Source: an uncultured Lentibacter sp. (GTDB lineage Bacteria; Pseudomonadota; Alphaproteobacteria; Rhodobacterales; Rhodobacteraceae). Taken from it: a DNA stretch of 64,000 nt. The translations under genes were made by a program, and so were the position numbers. The DNA lies in the NCBI RefSeq assembly GCF_937123735.1, contig NZ_CAKZKL010000033.1, positions 1 through 64,000 on the forward strand. Reading direction: 5' to 3'. Below, piece by piece: positions 40,654-49,773 of the stretch (positions are counted from its first letter, which is position 1; every line of letters starts with the position of its first letter). Below the pieces are notes generated by a model that saw only the letters and a list, made by a program, of their open reading frames with translations, was not told where the DNA came from and ran no database searches.

Positions 40654-41676
40654 ATGGGCTATAACGTTGTTGTTGTCGGTGCCACTGGGAATGTGGGCCG
40701 TGAAATGTTGAACATCCTTGCGGAGCGCCATTTTCCTGTGGAGAAGGTGGCTGTGCTGGCGAGCCGAAAATCGCTTGGCACGGAAGTCAGCTTTGGCGAC
40801 AAGACGCTCACGACGGAAGACCTTGATACATTTGATTTCACGGGGTGGGACATGGCCTTGTTTGCTGTGGGCTCGGAGGCGACGAAGACATATGCGCCGC
40901 GTGCGGCCAAGGCGGGCTGTGTGGTGATCGATAACTCATCGCTGTATCGCTATGACCCTGAGATTCCGCTGATTGTGCCGGAGGTGAACCCTGAGGCGGT
41001 CCATGATTATGCCAAGAAGAACATCATCGCGAACCCGAACTGCTCGACCGCGCAGATGGTTGTGGCGCTCAAGCCCTTGCATGACCGTGCGCGCATCAAG
41101 CGGGTGGTGGTGAGCACCTACCAGTCTGTCTCCGGCGCGGGCAAGGAGGGGATTGACGAGCTGTGGGACCAGACCAAGAGCATCTACAACCCGACGGATG
41201 ACAAGCCTGCGAAGAAGTTTACCAAGCAGATCGCTTTCAATGTGATTCCGCATATTGACGTGTTCATGGAAGACGGCAGCACCAAGGAAGAATGGAAGAT
41301 GGTCGCCGAGACCAAGAAAATTGTCGACACCAAGATCAAGGTGACGGCGACTTGCGTGCGCGTGCCTGTTTTTGTGGGCCACTCGGAAGCGATCAACATC
41401 GAGTTTGAGGACTTTCTGGACGAGGACGAGGCGCGCGATATTTTGCGCGAGGCGCCCGGGATCATGGTGATCGACAAGCGCGAGGACGGCGGCTATGTGA
41501 GCCCGATTGAATGTGTGGGCGATTTCGCCACCTTTATCAGCCGCATCCGTCAGGACAGCACGGTGGAGAATGGGCTGAACCTGTGGTGCGTGAGCGACAA
41601 CCTGCGCAAGGGCGCGGCGCTCAATGCGGTGCAGATTGCCGAGCTTCTGGGCCGTGAGGTTCTGAAAAAGGGCTGA
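40654..41676 (+). CDS. asd: Aspartate-semialdehyde dehydrogenase
   Basis: VVVVGATGNVGREML; NPNCSTAQMV catalytic Cys; start at ATG 40654 with AGGAG. Confidence 0.92.
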   Translation: MGYNVVVVGATGNVGREMLNILAERHFPVEKVAVLASRKSLGTEVSFGDKTLTTEDLDTFDFTGWDMALFAVGSEATKTYAPRAAKAGCVVIDNSSLYRYDPEIPLIVPEVNPEAVHDYAKKNIIANPNCSTAQMVVALKPLHDRARIKRVVVSTYQSVSGAGKEGIDELWDQTKSIYNPTDDKPAKKFTKQIAFNVIPHIDVFMEDGSTKEEWKMVAETKKIVDTKIKVTATCVRVPVFVGHSEAINIEFEDFLDEDEARDILREAPGIMVIDKREDGGYVSPIECVGDFATFISRIRQDSTVENGLNLWCVSDNLRKGAALNAVQIAELLGREVLKKG

Positions 41677-41701
41677 AGGCGCTTTTGCCGCGAGATTTGG
41701 A

Positions 41702-41728
41702 GGGCTGGCCGAGGGGCCGGCCCTTTTT
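41702..41728 (+). terminator. Intrinsic terminator after asd
   Basis: GGGCTGGCC-GAGG-GGCCGGCCC-TTTTT. Confidence 0.8.
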
Positions 41729-41741
41729 GTTCGTGAGCTGG

Positions 41742-41845
41742 TTTCGAACGCTGCGCGTCCGACCCATTGGGGGCGCTGCCCCCAGACGCAGGTTTAACTG
41801 GGGGCGCTGCCCCCAGACCCCCGAGGTATTTTTGACCAGAAGAAG
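41742..41845 (+). repeat. Modular multi-hairpin element downstream of asd terminator (variant distal box)
   Basis: CGAACGC-TGC-GCGTCCG, two GGGGGC-GCT-GCCCCC hairpins, GAGGTATTTTTGACCAGAAGAAG (41823-41845). Confidence 0.68.
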
Positions 41846-41957
41846 ACGGGCGGGAATCGGCGGAGGATTGCCCAGTGCCTGCGCTGTGCTTTGGGAGCGG
41901 GCTTGCGCCCTGGGGGTGCATGGCATTTGATGGTTTTTGTCATTTTAGGAGGTTGTC

Positions 41958-43580
41958 ATGCGCGCCACGGTTGTTGTTCTTTCGCTTTTTCCTTCGGTTC
42001 TGGTGGCCGATATCATCCCGCTTACGAGCGAGGTTTCGGCGGTGACGCTCTATCCGCAGGGGGCGCATATCGTGCGGGAAGTTCCGTTTGAAATGCCTGC
42101 GGGGCGGCATGAGTTTGTTCTTAAAAATTTGCCGGCCTCCATAGATTTGTCGCGCGTGAGTGTTGAGATGACGGGGGCAATGTTGGGCGCCGTCACGGGG
42201 CGGGTGGAGCTTGTGCCGCCGCAGGACGATCAGGTGAGCGCGCAGATTGCTGCCGCCAAAGCCGAGGTCGAGCGGCTGGAAGAGCAATTGCGCCGAGGGG
42301 ACGCGGATGTGGACCGCCAGCGCCTTGCGGTGGAGGCCTCTGCCGCGCAGGTTGCGTTTTTGCGCGGCCTTGGGGGTGCAGAGCAGACTGTTGGCATGGA
42401 GGCCGCGGCGCTGCGTGAGCTGGCGCAGATGATCGGGGACGAGGTGTTGGCCGCGCGGCAGGCGGGCCATGCGGCCGAGCTGGCTGCGGCGGCGGCGGAC
42501 CGTGCGTTGGAGGGCTTGCGCGCGCAATTGGAGGCGGCACGCCGGGCGCTGGCCGCTTTGCAAACCGAGGACAAGGGCGTGGTGCAGCTGAGCATTACCG
42601 CATCTTCGCAGGTGGCGAGCGAAGGGGTGATCACCCTGTCTTATCTGCATCAGGATGCGGGCTGGACGCCCACCTATGACATGCGCCTGGACAAGATGGC
42701 CGGGCGGCTTGGTATCACCCGGGGCGCCACGATCTGGCAAGGCACGGGCGAGGATTGGGAGGCTGTGGCGCTGACGCTTTCCACGGTGCGCCCGAGCGCG
42801 CAGATTGCGCCGCATGACGTTTTGGGCTGGCCGCGCTTTGTGGTTGATCCGCAGATGCCCCAACCCCTTCAGAGCGCGCCGCTTGAGATGAGCAGCCTGG
42901 CGCGGCAGGGCAGGATGGCCGATACTGGCCGTGTGGTGGCCGAGGCTGAGCCCCATCATGGCGGTCTGGCTGTGAGCTACAGCTATCCTGAGCCTGTGCG
43001 GCTGGCCAACCGTGCCGACAGTTTACAGATCGCGTTGGGGACAGGGGAGACGCCGGCAGAGGTGCTGGCCTGGGCGGCGCCACTTTATGACGACACGGGC
43101 TTTATGATGGCCAGTATCATCAATGACACGGGGGAGATTTTGCTGCCGACGCCGTTCATGCGGCTCTATCTGGACGGGCGCTATATGGGCCAGAGCCGGT
43201 TGCGCGCGCCGATTCCTGTGGGGGCAGAGGCGGATCTTCCGTTCGGAGCGATCGAAGGGCTGCGCCTCGCGCGCACTGTGACGCGCAACGAGGGCGAACG
43301 CGGGGTGATCAGCCGCTCGACCGAGCTGAGCGAGGAGGTGAAGATCGAGGTGGAGAACCTGACGGGCGAGCTCTGGCCTGTGATGCTGTTTGACCGTGTG
43401 CCTTATTCGGAGCAGGAGGAGCTCGACATCACCTGGAGCGCCAGCCCGCGCCCAAACGCGGCAGATTTTGACGACAGACAGGGGGTTTTGAACTGGAGCT
43501 TTGATTTGAAACCCGGTGCGAAACAGGCGGTGACGCTGGGCTATGAGCTTGCTTGGCCTGAAGGCAAGATTTTGCAGTGA
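41958..43580 (+). CDS. DUF4139 / mucoidy inhibitor A-like protein
   Basis: Signal peptide, coiled coil, C-terminal beta-rich LAWPEGK ending typical of family. Confidence 0.78.
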   Translation: MRATVVVLSLFPSVLVADIIPLTSEVSAVTLYPQGAHIVREVPFEMPAGRHEFVLKNLPASIDLSRVSVEMTGAMLGAVTGRVELVPPQDDQVSAQIAAAKAEVERLEEQLRRGDADVDRQRLAVEASAAQVAFLRGLGGAEQTVGMEAAALRELAQMIGDEVLAARQAGHAAELAAAAADRALEGLRAQLEAARRALAALQTEDKGVVQLSITASSQVASEGVITLSYLHQDAGWTPTYDMRLDKMAGRLGITRGATIWQGTGEDWEAVALTLSTVRPSAQIAPHDVLGWPRFVVDPQMPQPLQSAPLEMSSLARQGRMADTGRVVAEAEPHHGGLAVSYSYPEPVRLANRADSLQIALGTGETPAEVLAWAAPLYDDTGFMMASIINDTGEILLPTPFMRLYLDGRYMGQSRLRAPIPVGAEADLPFGAIEGLRLARTVTRNEGERGVISRSTELSEEVKIEVENLTGELWPVMLFDRVPYSEQEELDITWSASPRPNAADFDDRQGVLNWSFDLKPGAKQAVTLGYELAWPEGKILQ

Positions 43581-43585
43581 GAGGG

Positions 43586-43758
43586 ATCGGATTTTCGCTC
43601 TGCGAAAATCCGATAGTTGCGGGGGACTGGTCCCCCAGACGCAGGTTGAACTGGGGGCCAGCCCCCAGACCCCCCGAGCTCTTTGCGAAGCAAAGGTGAT
43701 GACCGATAGAGCGCACTTGCTGCGCGGAATCGGTGGGATATTTTTGGCAATAAGAAAG
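43586..43758 (+). repeat. Modular multi-hairpin element 3' of DUF4139 gene
   Basis: ATCGGATTTTCGC-TCT-GCGAAAATCCGAT; GGGGGA-CTGG-TCCCCC; TTTGC-GAA-GCAAA; CCGATAGAGCGCACTTGCTGCGCGG; GGGATATTTTTGGCAATAAGAAAGA. Confidence 0.8.
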
Positions 43759-43795
43759 ACAGGGCGGGTCTTGGAAAGGGGTGGGGTGCGCTGGG

Positions 43796-44107
43796 TTAGA
43801 AGCGTTCGGCGCGCAGGACTTCGCAATCGGTGATGTTGACCACGCCGATGTGTTTTTCGACCACTTTGAAGGCGGCGGTGAGCAGGGCATCAAGGCGCTC
43901 TTCGCGCACGATGCAGATGAATTGCACCATACCCTCGGCGCGGCCCACCTGACCTGTGCGGTCCCAGAGGCCGGAGCGGCCCGAGCCACCATAGACCGGC
44001 AAGATGGTGAAGCCGTGCACATCGGCTTTCATCAGGGCGTCAGAGAGCCGGGACTGCATGATCTTTTCGATGGTGATTTCGACGCGTTTGGCTTTGTGGG
44101 TTTGCAT
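43796..44107 (-). CDS. P-II-like (SbtB-like) regulatory protein
   Basis: PII-like fold length and pattern (IEKIMQSRLSDALMKADVHGFTILPVYGGSGRSG), paired with sbtA. Confidence 0.78.
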   Translation of the reverse strand: MQTHKAKRVEITIEKIMQSRLSDALMKADVHGFTILPVYGGSGRSGLWDRTGQVGRAEGMVQFICIVREERLDALLTAAFKVVEKHIGVVNITDCEVLRAERF

Positions 44108-44110
44108 GGA

Positions 44111-45085
44111 TCAGGCTCCGAAAACGAAACTGGCGACCGCGAGATAGAGCGGGATGCCGAGCACGAGGTTGAACGGGAAGGTGACGCCGAGCGAGAGCGT
44201 GAGGTAGATGCTCGGGTTGGCCTCGGGCAGGGCGACGCGCATGGCTGCGGGCACGGCGATGTAGCTGGCCGAGGCCGAGAGGGTCATGAGCAGCACCGTG
44301 CCGCCAAGGCTGAGGCCAAGGACGAGGCCGGCGAGGAGGCCGAAGGCTGCGCCGATGGGGGGCATGAGCACGCCGAAGGCGATGGAGCCTGCGCCCAGAA
44401 GCTTGCCGCCCTTGGCGAGGCCACGCCCTGCGACGAGGCCCATATCCAGCAGGAAGAGGCAGAGCACGCCTTTGAAAGGCGCAACCACGAAGCTGCTGAT
44501 TTCAGCCAAGCCCTCTTCGCCGGTGATCATGCCGATGAAGAAGGCGCCAACGAGCAGCACGATGGAGCCGTTGAGCAGGATTTCGCGCCAGAGGCTTGCA
44601 TCCATGCGCCCGCTTTCGCCGCGTGAGATGAGCCAGAGGGCGGAGAGGATGGCGGGGGCCTCCATCGCGGCGGCAACGGCGACCATATAGCCTTCGGCGG
44701 CAATGCCGCTGCTTTCCAGAACCGAGGTGGCGGCCACAAATGTGACGATCGAGATCGAGCCGTAGTGGCCCGCGACGGCGGCGGCGTTGAGCCGATCAAG
44801 CCCGGAGAGGGCGCGCAGAAGCGCAAAGGCGATCAGCGGCAGCAAGGCCGAGAGGATCACCCCGGCGACAAGGCTGAGGCCAAGGGTGAGATCAACCCCG
44901 TGGGCCGCAACGCTGACGCCGCCTTTGAAGCCGATGGCGAAGAGCAGGTAGATCGAGAGCGCCTTGGCGGCGGCTTCGGGCACCGAAAGATCGGAGCGGG
45001 CCAGCGCCGCACTCACCCCGAGGGCAAAGCACAACACGATGGGGGAAAGCAGGTTGTTGGCTGCCAAAGTCAGAATTTCGCCCAT
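44111..45085 (-). CDS. sbtA: SbtA-like sodium-dependent bicarbonate transporter
   Basis: Multi-TM SbtA-like sequence (AGHYGSISIVTFVAATSVLE, EAPAI); start at ATG 45085. Confidence 0.83.
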   Translation of the reverse strand: MGEILTLAANNLLSPIVLCFALGVSAALARSDLSVPEAAAKALSIYLLFAIGFKGGVSVAAHGVDLTLGLSLVAGVILSALLPLIAFALLRALSGLDRLNAAAVAGHYGSISIVTFVAATSVLESSGIAAEGYMVAVAAAMEAPAILSALWLISRGESGRMDASLWREILLNGSIVLLVGAFFIGMITGEEGLAEISSFVVAPFKGVLCLFLLDMGLVAGRGLAKGGKLLGAGSIAFGVLMPPIGAAFGLLAGLVLGLSLGGTVLLMTLSASASYIAVPAAMRVALPEANPSIYLTLSLGVTFPFNLVLGIPLYLAVASFVFGA

Positions 45086-45178
45086 GGTGTTCCTCGTTGT
45101 GCGCGCAAATTTCACCCTAAATAAGCGAAAATGCCGCTCAGGAAAGCCCTTTGTTGGCGCGTTTTGCCGCTGGGGGGC

Positions 45179-45880
45179 TCAGATTTTGCGGAAACCGTCG
45201 TCTTTGAAGATGAATTCCTCGATCGAGCCTTCGCCGATATCGTGCCAGAGACCGTGGATGGACATTTTGCCGTTGTCAACATCGGCTGCCACGAAGGGGA
45301 ATGTCTTGAGGTTTTTGAGCGAGATCAGCACCGCCTCTTTTTCAAGCGCCGTGGTTTGCTCCGCTTCGGGGAGATGTTTGACGCGCTCATAGCCCGGGCG
45401 CAGGATGTCCATCCAGCGGCCCACGAAGGATTCGCGCTTTTCAAGTTCGGGGGCGCGGCCTGTGCACATATCCAGGCAGCCGGCCACACCGCCGCAGTGG
45501 GAATGGCCCATGACGATGATATGGGCGACTTTGAGCACCGTGACCGCATATTCGATGGCTGCGGATGTGCCGTGTTGTGCGCCATCCGGAGTATAGGGCG
45601 GCACGAGATTGGCGATGTTGCGGTGCAAGAAGAACTCGCCCTGCTCGGCCCCGAAGATCGAGGTGGCGTGCACACGGCTGTCACAACAGGAAATGAGCAT
45701 GGCGCGCGGGTGTTGGCCGTCATCGGCGAGGCGGCGATACCAGCTTTCATTTTCTGTAAAGGTTGTTGCCTTCCAGCCATGAAAGCGCTGGACGAGATAG
45801 TGCGGCAGGGGTTTCGTGGTGTGCATGGCAGCGCTGTCCCTTGCTGTTTGGTCTGAGCTGTCTTTCTGAATAGTCGGCAT
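45179..45880 (-). CDS. Beta-class carbonic anhydrase
   Basis: SCCDSRVHATSIF, HIIVMGHSHCGGVAGC zinc ligands; start at ATG 45880. Confidence 0.9.
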   Translation of the reverse strand: MPTIQKDSSDQTARDSAAMHTTKPLPHYLVQRFHGWKATTFTENESWYRRLADDGQHPRAMLISCCDSRVHATSIFGAEQGEFFLHRNIANLVPPYTPDGAQHGTSAAIEYAVTVLKVAHIIVMGHSHCGGVAGCLDMCTGRAPELEKRESFVGRWMDILRPGYERVKHLPEAEQTTALEKEAVLISLKNLKTFPFVAADVDNGKMSIHGLWHDIGEGSIEEFIFKDDGFRKI

Positions 45881-45983
45881 TGTCAAAGAATTCGAGAGAA
45901 AAGGCGCTTGGCGATAAACCATTTGCGAGGGATTGCCTGCCATAGTCATCCGTGCCGTGGGGCAAGAACCAAAGGGTGAGACC

Positions 45984-46364
45984 ATGAAACAGGTGACGAT
46001 GCTTGCGATGAGTGAGGCCGTTGAGCTGGATGTTGACAAGCTTGACGCGCTTTACGAGGCGCTTGGGGATGTGGCGGCGGAGGATGTCGTTTGCCGCGCA
46101 ATGGAAGAGCTGGCGGTAAAGCTGGCGCAGGTGGACAGGCTGTATCGCAGCCACCAGATCGAGGAGATGTATAAGGCGGTGCGCTCTATGGGGGCAATTG
46201 CCGACCAGATTGGCATGGTGCTCCTCGCGCAGGTTTCGCGCGATGTTGTGGCCTGTGTCGACGCTGCGGACAGCACGGCGCTGGCGGCTGTTGTGCAGCG
46301 GTTGATGCGCAGCGGTGAAGGCTCTCTCACGCAAATCTGGCGCGCTCAGGACCTTTCGATCTGA
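45984..46364 (+). CDS. Conserved-looking hypothetical protein, alpha-helical
   Basis: MKQVTMLAMSEAVELDVDKLDALYEALG...; good codon pattern; no family recognised. Confidence 0.6.
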   Translation: MKQVTMLAMSEAVELDVDKLDALYEALGDVAAEDVVCRAMEELAVKLAQVDRLYRSHQIEEMYKAVRSMGAIADQIGMVLLAQVSRDVVACVDAADSTALAAVVQRLMRSGEGSLTQIWRAQDLSI

Positions 46365-46441
46365 GCGCTGCAAAAGGCGTTCGCGCTTGGGCGTGAGTTG
46401 CTCTAGGCTGGCGCAAACACCAGCCAGAGGATACCTGCCCC

Positions 46442-47824
46442 GTGAGCCTGATATTTGCCAAGGATGCCGCCGATGCAACGCCGCTTTACCTGATCGAAGC
46501 CGGGGCGCTGGACGGCTGGCTGGCGGGCCAGAGCGCGCCTGTCAAAACATGGGTGAAGAGCAGCGGGTTTGCCGCCGCTTTGGGCGAGGCGCTGGCCGTG
46601 CCGGCCACGGACGGCACGCCGCTCTGCGCGCTGGCGGGCTATGGCACCGCAGCCGCCCGCAGGCGCAGCCGGTTTGGCCTTGCGGCTGCGGCGGCAAAAC
46701 TGCCTGAAGGGACCTACAAGCTGGTGAGTGAGCTGGCCGGGGCAGAGCTTGAGGCCGAGGCGCTGGGCTGGCTTTTGGGGCAATACGCCTTTGCGCGCTA
46801 TGCGAAGGTCAAGGCCCCGCCGGCGCGGCTTGTGGCCCCCGAGGGGGTAGATGTGGCCAAGCTTGAGGCCATTGCCAAGGGCGAGGCGCTGACGCGTGAC
46901 CTTATCAACACGCCGGCCAATGATATGGGCCCCGCCGAGCTGGAAGCAGCGGCGAGTGTGCTCGCGCAGGCGCATGGGGCGGCGTTTCATGTGATTCGTG
47001 GCGCGGCCCTTCTGGATGAGAACTTTCCGCTGATCCACGCGGTTGGGCGCGCCAGCGATGAGGCCCCGCGGCTGATTGACATGCGCTGGGGCGAGGCCGG
47101 CCCCAAGCTCACCCTTGTGGGCAAGGGGGTGTGCTTTGACACTGGCGGGTTGAACCTGAAGCCTGGCGCCTCCATGGCGCTGATGAAAAAGGATATGGGC
47201 GGCGCGGCAACTGTGCTGGGCCTTGCCGAGATGATCATGGCGCTGGGGCTCAAGCTGCAACTGCGTGTGCTGATCCCGGCGGTGGAAAACGCGGTGAGCA
47301 GCACTGCGTTCCGCCCCGGCGATATCCTCACGAGCCGCAAGGGGCTGACTGTGGAGATCAACAACACCGATGCGGAGGGGCGGCTTGTGCTTGCGGATGC
47401 GCTCACGTTCGGGGCGGAAGAGGCGCCGGACCTGATGATCTCCATGGCGACGCTCACCGGCGCGGCACGGGTGGCCGTGGGGCCGGACCTTGCGCCTTAT
47501 TTCTCGGATGACGAAGGCTTTGTGCGCGCGCTTGAGGCGGGGGCCGAGGCGGCGAAAGACCCTGTCTGGCGCATGCCTTTCTGGGAGCCTTACGAGGCCA
47601 TGATCGAGCCCGGAATTGCCGATCTGGACAATGCTCCGAGCGGGGGGTTTGCGGGCTCTATCACGGCGGCGCTGTTTTTGCGGCGCTTTGCGGGGGAGAC
47701 CAATTATGCGCATTTTGATGTCTACGGCTGGACCCCTGTGGCCAAGCCCGCACGGCCCAAGGGCGGTGTGGGCATGGCGGCGCGCGCGCTTCTTGACGCT
47801 TTGCCCGCGATGTTGAAGCTGTGA
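46442..47824 (+). CDS. Leucyl aminopeptidase, M17 family
   Basis: NTDAEGRLVLADAL signature. Confidence 0.92.
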   Translation: MSLIFAKDAADATPLYLIEAGALDGWLAGQSAPVKTWVKSSGFAAALGEALAVPATDGTPLCALAGYGTAAARRRSRFGLAAAAAKLPEGTYKLVSELAGAELEAEALGWLLGQYAFARYAKVKAPPARLVAPEGVDVAKLEAIAKGEALTRDLINTPANDMGPAELEAAASVLAQAHGAAFHVIRGAALLDENFPLIHAVGRASDEAPRLIDMRWGEAGPKLTLVGKGVCFDTGGLNLKPGASMALMKKDMGGAATVLGLAEMIMALGLKLQLRVLIPAVENAVSSTAFRPGDILTSRKGLTVEINNTDAEGRLVLADALTFGAEEAPDLMISMATLTGAARVAVGPDLAPYFSDDEGFVRALEAGAEAAKDPVWRMPFWEPYEAMIEPGIADLDNAPSGGFAGSITAALFLRRFAGETNYAHFDVYGWTPVAKPARPKGGVGMAARALLDALPAMLKL

Positions 47825-48654
47825 TGGATCGCCGCACAACGCCTGCCAATGGCCGCGTGGCCGCCCAGCGCCTTGAGGGGCAGGTTGAGGCCGAGAAATT
47901 TGTGCAAGGGGCGGCGCGTCAGGTGATGGTGCCTGTGGCCGATCTTTTGCGCGCGCCGGACGGCAAGCGGGACCGCCAGCTGCTCGCGGGGCAGGCTGTG
48001 AGCGTGTATGAAGAGCTGGACGGCTGGGCCTATGTGGAAAGCGCGCTGGACGGCTATTGCGGCTATGTTCGCAAGGAGGCCTTGGGCGCGGTGCGCGAGG
48101 CGACCCATGTGGTCAGCGCGCGGGCGACGCATATCTATACGCAGGCTGATATCAAGAGCCCCGAGCGGGCAAGCCTGAGCCTTGGCAGCCGTCTGCGCGT
48201 GCTGCGCGAAGAGGGCGCGTTTGCCAAAGTGCCGGAGGGGTTTATCCCGCTCGTGCATCTGCGCGGGCTTGAGGCGGAGAGCGACCCTGTGGGCGTGGCG
48301 GAGCGGCTGATTGGCGCGCCTTACCTTTGGGGCGGCAACGCGGCCTTCGGGATTGACTGTTCGGGGCTGGTGCAGGCGGGCTGTGTGGCCTGCGGCATTG
48401 CCTGCCCGGGCGACAGCGACATGCAAGAAGCGCGGCTTGGGGTGGCGCTTTCGGAAGATGCGCCGCTCAAGCGCGGGGACTTGTTGTTCTGGAAGGGCCA
48501 TGTGGCCTGGGTGGTTGACGCGGCGCGTATTTTGCACGCGAATGCGCATGATATGGCGGTGGTTTACGAGCCGATCGAGGCCGCGATCAAACGGATTGAA
48601 GAGCAAGGCGGCGGGCTTGTGAGCGCGCGCAAAAGATTGGAGGACTTCGCATGA
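47821..48654 (+). CDS. NlpC/P60 family cysteine peptidase with SH3-like domains
   Basis: PYLWGGNAAFGIDCSGLVQ; HVAWVVDAARILHA. Confidence 0.88.
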   Translation: MMDRRTTPANGRVAAQRLEGQVEAEKFVQGAARQVMVPVADLLRAPDGKRDRQLLAGQAVSVYEELDGWAYVESALDGYCGYVRKEALGAVREATHVVSARATHIYTQADIKSPERASLSLGSRLRVLREEGAFAKVPEGFIPLVHLRGLEAESDPVGVAERLIGAPYLWGGNAAFGIDCSGLVQAGCVACGIACPGDSDMQEARLGVALSEDAPLKRGDLLFWKGHVAWVVDAARILHANAHDMAVVYEPIEAAIKRIEEQGGGLVSARKRLEDFA

Positions 48655-49607
48655 GGGACGCGTTTTTTCAGCCTGTTTCGGGGATGGATTTGCCACGGTT
48701 TGCGGGCATTCCGACCTTTATGCGCCTGCCGCATCTGCCGAGGGGCGATGCGCGCTGGGCAGATGTAGACGTGGGCATCATCGGTGTGCCTTGGGACAGC
48801 GGCACAACCAACCGCCCCGGCCCGCGCCACGGGCCGCGCCAGCTGCGCGATGCCTCGACCATGATCCGTGCGGAACATGCGGTGAGCGGCATCCGCCCTT
48901 TTGCGGCGATGAACTGCGCCGACCTTGGCGATGTGGGCCCGAACCCTGCGGACATTCAGGACAGCATGCAGCGGATTACCGCGTTTTATCGCGATGTGAT
49001 GGCGGCGGGAATCATTCCGCTGACGGCGGGGGGCGACCATCTTTCCAGCCTGCCGATCTTGCGGGCGGTGGCTGAGAAAGCGCCTGTGGGGATGATCCAT
49101 TTTGACAGCCACACGGACCTGTACCACTCCTACTTTGACGGCACGATGTATACCCATGGCACGCCGTTTCGCCGTGCGTGTGAGGAGGGGCTGCTGGACC
49201 CCAAGCGGGTGATCATGATCGGAATTCGCGGCACGCAATATGACAGCGAGGATCGCGACTTTGCCCGCGCCGAGGGCATCCGGATTGTGCCGATTGAGGA
49301 GTTTCATGCGCGCGGGCCTGAAGATGTGATGGCCGAGGCGCGCGAGATTGCGGGCAAGGGCGACACCTATGTGAGCTATGACATCGACTTTGTGGACCCG
49401 ACATTTGCGCCCGGAACAGGCACGCCCGAAGTGGGTGGGCCGAACTCCTATCAGGCGTTGCAGGTGGTGCGCGGGCTGACGGGGGTGAAGATTGTCGGGG
49501 CGGATATGGTGGAAGTCTCGCCACCCTTTGACGCCAGCGGCGCGACGGCCTTTTTAGGGGTCTCGATCATGTTCGAGATGCTCTGCCAGATGGCGGCGGC
49601 GCGCTAG
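48651..49607 (+). CDS. speB: Agmatinase / ureohydrolase family
   Basis: GGDHLSSLP, HFDSHTDL, SYDIDFVDPTFAPGTGTPE metal motifs. Confidence 0.88.
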   Translation: MRDAFFQPVSGMDLPRFAGIPTFMRLPHLPRGDARWADVDVGIIGVPWDSGTTNRPGPRHGPRQLRDASTMIRAEHAVSGIRPFAAMNCADLGDVGPNPADIQDSMQRITAFYRDVMAAGIIPLTAGGDHLSSLPILRAVAEKAPVGMIHFDSHTDLYHSYFDGTMYTHGTPFRRACEEGLLDPKRVIMIGIRGTQYDSEDRDFARAEGIRIVPIEEFHARGPEDVMAEAREIAGKGDTYVSYDIDFVDPTFAPGTGTPEVGGPNSYQALQVVRGLTGVKIVGADMVEVSPPFDASGATAFLGVSIMFEMLCQMAAAR

Positions 49608-49612
49608 AAGGA

Positions 49613-49720
49613 TCGAATTTTCGCTGCGCGAAAATCCGACCAAGGGGGGCGCTGCCCCCCAGTTTCAAAAGCTTGGCAGCTTTTGAAACCTCCCCCCGAG
49701 GTATTTTTGACCAGAAGAAG
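49613..49720 (+). repeat. Modular multi-hairpin element 3' of speB (variant distal box)
   Basis: TCGAATTTTCGC-TGC-GCGAAAATCCGA; GGGGGGC-GCT-GCCCCCC; GTTTCAAAAGCT-TGGC-AGCTTTTGAAAC; GAGGTATTTTTGACCAGAAGAAG. Confidence 0.78.
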
Positions 49721-49773
49721 CCAGGACCGCGCGAAGGGCTGAAATGCTGCGCGCGTTCAGTTTTTTTTGTGCC

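Noticed and set aside
43621-43680. G/C hairpins as Rho-independent terminators
   Set aside because: Strong stems but no following T-run, and several occur in series; treated as element modules instead.
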